In this document: positions 52,728 through 58,994 of the stretch, piece by piece
How positions within the stretch are numbered: position 1 is the first letter of the stretch
Layout: every line of letters begins with the position of its first letter
The notes under the pieces: model-generated
Told to the model about the DNA's origin: nothing
What the model saw: only the letters and a program-made list of their open reading frames with translations
The model's database searches: none
Position numbers and translations under genes: made by a program
Assembly (NCBI GenBank): GCA_028287785.1
Contig: JAQBOZ010000026.1
Coordinates: forward strand, 1 to 58,994
DNA length: 58,994 nucleotides
Direction: 5' to 3'
Source: Chlorobiota bacterium
GTDB lineage: Bacteria; Bacteroidota; Ignavibacteria; OLB7

Positions 52728-55700
52728 ATGTCCCCATTTCGTTTCCTCATCCCGTCACAGCGGCGCATTGGCGTGCTGCCGATAGCACTGCTTCTCCACT
52801 TCCTCCTTCTCCCGGCGGCATCCGCCCAGCAGACGGTGGCGGGGATCATCAACAACTACTACGAGGTTGTTGCGATGAACTCCTGTACCCTCACCCTCAA
52901 CTTCACGGGGGGGCTGAACATCGGGGATCGCATCATCATCATCCAGATGCGGGGGGCAGCGGTGGACGAGTCCGAATCATCAACATATGGTGATGTCACC
53001 AACGGCTACGGCAACGCAGGGCTCTGGGAGGTGAACGGCGTGACCGGAGTGACTTCAAACAAGATATCCCTGCGTGAACAGCCCATCAACACCTACACCG
53101 TCGGCCCTGGACGCGTCCAGGTGGTACGGCTCCCCTCCACCACCGGCGATATGACCGTCACCAGCACGGTCACCGGGTTCCCGTGGGATGGAACCGTGGG
53201 CGGCGTGGTTGCCATGGAGGCTGACGGAACGATTACCCTGGACGCCGATATCGACGCCTCGGGTTTGGGATTTCCCGGAGGGACATCGTTCCACGGAACC
53301 AATGCCTCCAACTGCAGCTCGTTTGCGATGAGCAGCAGCGATGCAGGAGCGCGCGGAACCGGAGTGGCGGCGATCGCCGGAAACAGGGCGGGCCGGGGGG
53401 CGCCGGCAAACGGCGGCGGCGGCGGCGCCAACCATAACGCGGGGGGCGGCGGCGGCGGAAACGGCGGCGCGGGAGGCCTTGGAGGGGCGCAGTTCCAGGG
53501 GACCCAATGCTCGAACATCGTCCTCAACGGCGGCGTTGGCGGACACGCGATCGATTACGGGAGCCTGCCGCTCCGTCTCTTCATGGGCGGCGGCGGCGGC
53601 GGCGGCCATGAAAACAACGGAGGCATCTCCACCGGCGGAAAAGGTGGCGGCATCATCATCATACTGGGGGGAGATGTCAAGGGAAACGGACATTCGATCA
53701 TCAGCAACGGCCAGGACGCCGTTGCGGTGCCGGATGACGGCGCGGGGGGCGGCGGCGGCGGCGGCGCGATCTACTTCGGCACCTACAAGGCTCTCGGCCC
53801 CCTGACCGTTTCGGCGCAGGGAGGACGGGGGGGCGATGCGAATTCTCCCAACGAGGTGATTGGACCCGGCGGCGGCGGCGGCGGCGGCGCGCTTGCCTCT
53901 CCAGCCATCGCCACCTTCACTGCCAATCTCTCCGGCGGAGCCACGGGCCTCTCAGCCCTTACAGGCGATTCGCACGGCGCGCAACCGGGCGCGTCCGGCA
54001 CCGGCATTGTGGGACATGGGCGCAACTATCCCGAGGGAACGAACAGAAACATCGTCGGGTTGGTGGTCAGGGCCACAGGCCCAACCTCCTTCTGCAAAGG
54101 TGGAAAAGTCACGCTCAATACCGGAATCCCCTATACCAGTTACGAATGGATCGATCCCGATGGAAGAAAATCCTACGGCGCGGAAGTGGTTGCCGATCGC
54201 ACGGGCGATTATCAGTTGACCGTGACCACCGCCGATGGATGCGAGGGGGTGGATCGTATGACCATCACCGTCTGGGATCCCCCCGAGGCGCACGCGGGGG
54301 TGGATATCCCGCCATGCGATGCCACGAAATTCCAGTTTATCGGATTCGATGCCACGGGAGGAACTCCCCCCTACCGCTATTCCTGGTCGCCCGCGGCCGG
54401 GCTGAGCGATGCGACGATCAGCCACCCTTCCGCCAAGCCGGACAGGACCACCACCTATACCATGACCGTGACCGACGCCCACGGCTGCACATCGACCGAT
54501 GATGTGGTGGTCAACGTCGTGACGCCGATGAACGTGGATATGCCCTCGGAGGTCTCCACCTGCGCCGGAACGCCCATCACCATCGGCAACATCGCCACCG
54601 GCGGTACTCCGGGATATGGCTATCAGTGGAAACCCGCGGTCGGACTGGATAATCCCACGTTCGCGCGACCGCTCGCCAACCCGGACAGAACCACGACCTA
54701 CTACCTGCGGCTGAACGACGTGAATGGCTGCATCTATTTCGATACGATCACCGTGGTGGTCAAGCCGCTGCCGATCGTCTCCGCCGGACCGGATCTCATC
54801 CTCTGTTCCGGCAGCTCCGTCCCCCTCACCGTGACCAGGGGAAGCGCCTACAAGTGGACTCCGGCAACAGGGCTCTCCTGTGCCGATTGCCGCGCGCCGA
54901 TCGCGTCGCCGAAAACAACGACGCGCTATATCGTTGCGGTTACCGATTCCCTGGGATGCATCGCCTCCGATACGGTGATGGTCGTGGTCCGCACGCCGAA
55001 GATCTCCAGCGCCTCGGGGACGATTGATTTCGGCAGCCTGCTTGGCTGCACGACCAGCGCCCAGCATGATTTCGTCCTCCGCAACGACGACAGTGCCGAC
55101 ATCGATATCGATCAGGCGACCTTCAGCGACGCCGGTTTCGCCGTGGTCGCTCCCGGCTTTCCCATTCATATCAAGGCGCACGATTCGGTTACGATCCACC
55201 TCCGCTTCACCCCGGTCAAGGGGGGCACATCCACCGGACGGATGACGCTGAAGGCGCTCTGCAACACCCAGTATGCCATCGATCTTACCGGCATCAAGCC
55301 GACCACGGCCATCGCATCCGATCCGGCAGTCGTCGATTTCGGACGGTCGTTCGCATGCCAGACGGTCACGGCCGATTCCACAATCATCATCAGCAATACC
55401 GGAACCGCCCCCCTTATCGTGGGAACGGAGGTTGTCTCGGCCCCCTTCTCGGTGACAGGCCCGGCGCTTCCCCGAACCGTTCAACCGGGAGATACGATCC
55501 ATCTGGTGGTCCGCTATGCCCCCGTTGGGGCGGGAACGTTCGCCACCGATCTGGCCCTCCCGTTTCAGGCGGGCGCCTGCTCCGATACGCTTCGCATCAC
55601 GCTGAATGCCACGCGGCTCCAGCCTCGCGCGGCGGCATCGCTGGCATCGATCAGCTTCCCTCCGTTGCTCGGCTGCGACGCCACACGCGATACGAGTATC

Positions 55701-57236
55701 GTCGTGGTCAACACCGGCGATTCGCCGATCACCATCGATGGAGGCATCGGCGCGGCCGGCTTCAAGTTGACCAACCCGACGCCGACCGGGCCGATTGCGC
55801 CGGGAGATTCCATCACCCTGACGCTTGCGTTCAGGCCGGCGGCCCAGGGAGCCAGCTCTACCCGGTTTGCTCTGGTCTACGGCCCCTGCCACGACACGAT
55901 TCCGGTCAACCTGAGCGGCACCAAGGAGGGTATCAGCTTCCAGCTTCCCGACTCGATCGACTTCGGCGATCTGGCGGCATGTGCCGGCAGCACTCTTCAC
56001 CGGAAGCTCACCATCACCAACAACAGCGATGGGACGATCGCCGGGTTGATCCGGGAGAGCAGCATCACCGGGGAGTTCGGCTCGTCGATCGTCGACGGCG
56101 CGCCGGTTCCGAACGGTCAATCGGTGGATTTCGATATCACGTTCACCCCCACCAGGGATGGCACGGTTGCCGGCACGCTCGATATCACGCTCGATCCATG
56201 CGGCATCAGACGAAGCATTATCCTGACCGGGCGTCGCGTCTCCCCCGCTGTTACGGCGGTGGCCCCGCTGAATCTGGGACAGGTGCCGGCCGGTGGAACT
56301 GCCTCGGGCGCCATCCGCTTCCGTAACACGGGCACGGGGCCGATCACGATCGACAGGATCGATGGCGTAACCGCGCCGTTCAACCTGGCCGGGACACAGC
56401 CTGCGCTGCCGGCGATACTCCTGCCGGGCGATGAGCTGATTGTCACGATTCAGTTCGACGCGACTATCGGAGCCCATCAGGAGACCATAACCGCGGTGGC
56501 GACAATCCCCTGCTCGATCAGCACCGATGCGGTTGTGGAGGCGGAGGGAACTTCGCTTGGGGGCACCACCGCCATCATGATTCCATCGGTAACCGCGGCT
56601 CCCGGTGACACGGTGGTCATTCCGCTGACCATCACGTCGGCAGGCAGCGCCCCGGCCGCTTCCATCGGCAGCTATCGCACCACGCTCCGGTTCGACAGAA
56701 AGCTCCTGATCCCGGTAACGAAGCCGGTATCCGATGCGATCGTCGGAGGAGACCGGGTGGTGACATATACCGGGCAGAGCAACGGCGTGACCCCACCGGG
56801 CGTGTTTGCGTCGATCAGATTTATCGCGGCGCTCGGTGATACGCTTATCACTCCGGTCGCGATCGATTCATTTGCCTGGAACGACCAGAGGATCACCGTA
56901 ACCACGAGCGACGGGCTTTTCACGCTGCGCGATATCTGCCTGACCGGCGGCCAGCGCCTGATTAATGCCGACGGGAATCTGACGCTGAAGGCAGCCTATC
57001 CGAACCCGGCCGGAGCCGTTGCCGATATCGAATATGAAGTGGTGGAATATGGGCGCACGGAACTCTACGTCACCGATCTTCTCGGGCGCAGGGTGGCGCT
57101 GCTGGTTGATGCCGAGCTTGTCCCCGGCGGATATATCGTCAGGTTCGATACGCGGGAATTGAATTCCGGCACGTATTTCTACACGCTGCAGACGCCGACC
57201 GGACGGCTGACCAGAATGATGCAGATCAGGAAATAA
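52728..57236 (+). CDS. giant glycine-rich surface protein with Ig-like and ASH repeats and T9SS-type tail
   Basis: This 1502-residue protein begins with a signal peptide (GVLPIALLLHFLLLPAASAQ). A domain of about 120 residues follows, then a Gly-rich section (about residues 200-430) with several runs of seven or eight glycines, as in GGGGGGGGNGGAGGLGG. Three PKD/Ig-like repeats (about 440-760) contain GGTPPYRYSWSPAAGLSD and GGTPGYGYQWKPAVGLDN. Five ASH/choice-of-anchor-D repeats (about 765-1290) each begin with a DFG-type strand (TIDFGSLLGCTTS, VVDFGRSFACQTV, and so on). A cohesin-like domain (about 1310-1410) and a sorting domain ending TYFYTLQTPTGRLTRMMQIR close the protein. It is a likely cell-surface adhesin or scaffold. 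Confidence 0.85.
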   Translation: MSPFRFLIPSQRRIGVLPIALLLHFLLLPAASAQQTVAGIINNYYEVVAMNSCTLTLNFTGGLNIGDRIIIIQMRGAAVDESESSTYGDVTNGYGNAGLWEVNGVTGVTSNKISLREQPINTYTVGPGRVQVVRLPSTTGDMTVTSTVTGFPWDGTVGGVVAMEADGTITLDADIDASGLGFPGGTSFHGTNASNCSSFAMSSSDAGARGTGVAAIAGNRAGRGAPANGGGGGANHNAGGGGGGNGGAGGLGGAQFQGTQCSNIVLNGGVGGHAIDYGSLPLRLFMGGGGGGGHENNGGISTGGKGGGIIIILGGDVKGNGHSIISNGQDAVAVPDDGAGGGGGGGAIYFGTYKALGPLTVSAQGGRGGDANSPNEVIGPGGGGGGGALASPAIATFTANLSGGATGLSALTGDSHGAQPGASGTGIVGHGRNYPEGTNRNIVGLVVRATGPTSFCKGGKVTLNTGIPYTSYEWIDPDGRKSYGAEVVADRTGDYQLTVTTADGCEGVDRMTITVWDPPEAHAGVDIPPCDATKFQFIGFDATGGTPPYRYSWSPAAGLSDATISHPSAKPDRTTTYTMTVTDAHGCTSTDDVVVNVVTPMNVDMPSEVSTCAGTPITIGNIATGGTPGYGYQWKPAVGLDNPTFARPLANPDRTTTYYLRLNDVNGCIYFDTITVVVKPLPIVSAGPDLILCSGSSVPLTVTRGSAYKWTPATGLSCADCRAPIASPKTTTRYIVAVTDSLGCIASDTVMVVVRTPKISSASGTIDFGSLLGCTTSAQHDFVLRNDDSADIDIDQATFSDAGFAVVAPGFPIHIKAHDSVTIHLRFTPVKGGTSTGRMTLKALCNTQYAIDLTGIKPTTAIASDPAVVDFGRSFACQTVTADSTIIISNTGTAPLIVGTEVVSAPFSVTGPALPRTVQPGDTIHLVVRYAPVGAGTFATDLALPFQAGACSDTLRITLNATRLQPRAAASLASISFPPLLGCDATRDTSIVVVNTGDSPITIDGGIGAAGFKLTNPTPTGPIAPGDSITLTLAFRPAAQGASSTRFALVYGPCHDTIPVNLSGTKEGISFQLPDSIDFGDLAACAGSTLHRKLTITNNSDGTIAGLIRESSITGEFGSSIVDGAPVPNGQSVDFDITFTPTRDGTVAGTLDITLDPCGIRRSIILTGRRVSPAVTAVAPLNLGQVPAGGTASGAIRFRNTGTGPITIDRIDGVTAPFNLAGTQPALPAILLPGDELIVTIQFDATIGAHQETITAVATIPCSISTDAVVEAEGTSLGGTTAIMIPSVTAAPGDTVVIPLTITSAGSAPAASIGSYRTTLRFDRKLLIPVTKPVSDAIVGGDRVVTYTGQSNGVTPPGVFASIRFIAALGDTLITPVAIDSFAWNDQRITVTTSDGLFTLRDICLTGGQRLINADGNLTLKAAYPNPAGAVADIEYEVVEYGRTELYVTDLLGRRVALLVDAELVPGGYIVRFDTRELNSGTYFYTLQTPTGRLTRMMQIRK

Positions 57237-57261
57237 TCGATCGCAAAAGATCGGCGAACTG

Positions 57262-57297
57262 AAAAAGGCGGAACCGAATTATCGGCTCCGCCTTTTT
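57262..57297. terminator. bidirectional terminator between the giant protein and LVIVD genes
   Basis: AAAAAGGCGGAACCG (57262-57276) pairs with CGGCTCCGCCTTTTT (57283-57297) with one wobble pair and a 6-nt loop. Each strand ends in a T-run, so it can serve both convergent genes. It lies 26 bp past the giant gene's stop. Confidence 0.92.
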
Positions 57298-57339
57298 GCG
57301 TATATGATATCGCCAGCACTAAACGGCGATGATTGGATG

Positions 57340-58431
57340 TTACATCAGCTTCGTGTAAAGCACCGGCTTATCCAGTTTGCTGACATCGTAGAGGAAGAAA
57401 CCGGATTCGGCGGTAACAACCAGGAGATTTCCGCTCAGGATAACATCATACGGCGTGATGCCGCCGATTGTACCGATCTGCCGGACATTGCCGGGATTGT
57501 GGACATCGAGAATTTTCAATCCCGCGGCCCCGTCGCAGACAATCGCAATCGAATCGCGCACGGCCAGGCCGTATGGCCCGGAAAGAGACACCGTCCGGAC
57601 AAGCACCGGATTTTCGATATCCGTGATATCGAGAATATCCATCTGATCCCCGTTGGAACCACACGCGGAACCCGAACGGAGCGTGACATAGGCGCGGTTT
57701 CCCTCCACAACAACGGGATCGCAGCTGCGCGCATGCTGAAATTGAGAGATCTGCGTGGGATGCGTGCGATCCGTAATCGAGAAGACATACATCCCCCGCT
57801 GCCCTCCGATAAAGAGCCTGTCGCCATCGGCAAATATCGTCTCGATATCCCACCCGATATTCGTCACCGATGACTGCACGGGCTTTGCCGGATCGGAAAT
57901 ATCATAGATGGTCAGATTATATGTGTTGACGCAATAGAGATAATGATCGATAATCGTAAACCGAGCCAGCGATCCCCCCTGCCCGCCGGTCTGCCCGCTC
58001 AGCGTGGTCGGAGCGACGGCATCCTCCTGTCGCCCACAGGAATTGCACCCGGAAAAACCGCTTTCCGGCATGTTATCGACGGGCATTCCCACGAGATAAT
58101 GATCGAACGTCCCGATGACGGTATCAACCGGAACCGGCCTCGATTTATCGGCGATATCGTAGACATTCAGATTCTGCCCGTCGTCCGCGTACATGTAGTG
58201 GGATTCCACGGCCACATCGTGATTATTGGCGATGATGATTGTGGAAAGCTGCCGTGGTGACGATGGATTTTCGATATCATAAAGCCGGATATCCGAACCG
58301 GGCGTCGTGCGGATAAGTGTTGAACCAATAAGATAGATTTTCGATATCGAATCGGTATCACCGATGCTCAGCTTGAACCCGAATGAAAATACAACAAGCG
58401 AAAAGAGACAGATAAACATCGACCGTTTCAT
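57340..58431 (-). CDS. LVIVD-repeat beta-propeller protein, exported
   Basis: This 363-residue protein starts at ATG 58431 with GGAGGAAG just upstream and a signal peptide (KRSMFICLFSLVVFSFGF). Repeated short blades carry the LVIVD signature: DIRLYDIENPSSPRQL, NLNVYDIADKSRPVPV, NLTIYDISDPAKPVQS, GMYVFSITDRTHPTQI and GLKILDVHNPGNVRQI. Such propellers are usually surface or periplasmic and may bind other proteins. Two cysteine pairs (SGCNSCG and near SGSACGSNG) may form disulfides. No sorting tail is seen. It is monocistronic. Confidence 0.88.
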   Translation of the reverse strand: MKRSMFICLFSLVVFSFGFKLSIGDTDSISKIYLIGSTLIRTTPGSDIRLYDIENPSSPRQLSTIIIANNHDVAVESHYMYADDGQNLNVYDIADKSRPVPVDTVIGTFDHYLVGMPVDNMPESGFSGCNSCGRQEDAVAPTTLSGQTGGQGGSLARFTIIDHYLYCVNTYNLTIYDISDPAKPVQSSVTNIGWDIETIFADGDRLFIGGQRGMYVFSITDRTHPTQISQFQHARSCDPVVVEGNRAYVTLRSGSACGSNGDQMDILDITDIENPVLVRTVSLSGPYGLAVRDSIAIVCDGAAGLKILDVHNPGNVRQIGTIGGITPYDVILSGNLLVVTAESGFFLYDVSKLDKPVLYTKLM

Positions 58432-58746
58432 ACTTCCTCCATTGGTTTGCGCGGGGCCGGCCGGACGACCGATGGCGATTTGCTCGTGATATATGAAAAA
58501 TATTCCGCAATCGTGGTTATTATCGATCGGATGATGCGGAGATCGTGGACAACCGGATCGGCAGTGCAATCAGCAAACGAAACACCCGAAGGAATTGCGA
58601 TGGCATCGTTCCGCTGTCGGCCGATTCAGATTCCGGCCGTATCCCGGACGATGCGGCCCGGTTCTTACGATCCGACCCAAGACACGCTCTCCGGACGATG
58701 TAACCCAGGATGATGCCGGGTGAGTGTTGCGATACTCTTCTGCAGG

Positions 58747-58994
58747 TAGTGACTCAGTTTGAGATACGGTTCATGCTGTTTGGACTCATCGAGGGGATTC
58801 GACATCTGTCCTTCCAGCCCCATCGGGGCGTACCGGTTGTAACATCGCCATGCCCCCATGATTCCAAGCTCCATCGGAGCGTACCATTCGGCACGGATGC
58901 GGGGATGGTACGCTCCGATGGAGCTTGAGCGGGAGATGGGAGCATTGTTGCTACAACCGGCGCGCTCCTCTGGAGCTTGAAGAGTGAAGAAGGG
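58747..58994. repeat. R2 MITE-like palindromic element, copy 2 (cut by window edge)
   Basis: It begins with the same end, TAGTGACTCAGTTT (58747-58760), as the copy at 20385. It carries the same modules in reverse orientation: CCAGCCCCATCGGGGCG, then AGCTCCATCGGAGCGTACC, then GGTACGCTCCGATGGAGCTT, then CTACAACCGGCGCGCTCCTC. The two copies are inverted relative to each other. The element runs off the right edge. Nothing coding is visible in the 300 bp before it. Confidence 0.88.

Noticed and set aside
53055-54025. Long minus-strand frames opposite the polyglycine region
   Set aside because: They are shadows of the GC-rich repeat codons of the plus-strand gene.
58432-58746. Short plus- and minus-strand frames before the right-edge repeat
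   Set aside because: None has a start signal or recognisable sequence; the region looks intergenic.

Overview
The window looks like chromosomal DNA from a GC-rich Gram-negative bacterium of the FCB group (Bacteroidota and relatives). The outer-membrane gene set points this way. At least six exported proteins, plus one fragment, end in a type IX secretion (T9SS) style sorting domain. There is also a TonB-dependent receptor next to a DUF4249 lipoprotein, plus OmpA-like, DUF3494, choice-of-anchor-D and LVIVD-propeller proteins. A Kapabacteria/Ignavibacteria-like lineage is my best guess from this style and from the apparent futalosine-type quinone genes. That is inference; no rRNA gene is present. 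I saw no rRNA, tRNA, CRISPR, prophage or transposase gene.

Layout. 1-4.4 kb (minus): a 16-bp tandem repeat, DAHP synthase, a UbiA-type prenyltransferase, an amidohydrolase resembling aminofutalosine deaminase, and a methyltransferase. 4.9-10.4 kb (plus): an outer-membrane protein, a lipoprotein followed by two decayed copies of its 3' end, an EamA transporter, and three tandem paralogous lipoproteins. 10.5-15.9 kb (minus): paaD-paaC-paaB-paaA (phenylacetyl-CoA epoxidase without its reductase PaaE), a CobW-family GTPase, a Cys-cluster protein and a prokaryotic Cys-loop-like ligand-gated channel. 16.1-23.6 kb: a T9SS-tail fragment, an OmpA/choice-of-anchor-D gene pair, a repeat element, an ECF sigma/anti-sigma pair and a propeller protein. 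23.7-33.5 kb: PAP2 phosphatase, AnmK, a copper ATPase, a T9SS-tail protein, endonuclease IV, a membrane protein, GmhA, and a PBP4-type carboxypeptidase with an unusual basic insertion. 34.4-42.7 kb: Rho, pirin, a DUF3494 adhesin-like protein, an apparently frameshifted CDGSH protein, topoisomerase I and a NUDIX hydrolase. 43-58.4 kb: a Tat-signalled intradiol dioxygenase with a T9SS tail, small lipoproteins, two cysteine-rich secreted proteins, the DUF4249/TonB receptor pair, a 1502-residue glycine-rich surface protein and an LVIVD propeller.

Two families of dispersed palindromic, MITE-like repeats are visible. One (R1) has ends resembling GCAGACTGTTGAACAAC and lies at gene ends or just upstream of genes. 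In two places it overlaps or directly abuts a stop codon. The other (R2) is about 283 bp, has inverted ends TAGTGACTCAGTT, and occurs in inverted orientation at 20.4 kb and at the right edge of the window.

The clearest leads are the ligand-gated channel, the exported dioxygenase that combines Tat and T9SS signals, the two cysteine-rich secreted proteins, the repeat elements that supply gene termini, and the frameshifted CDGSH gene. I did not find a clear new defence-type or mobile system.
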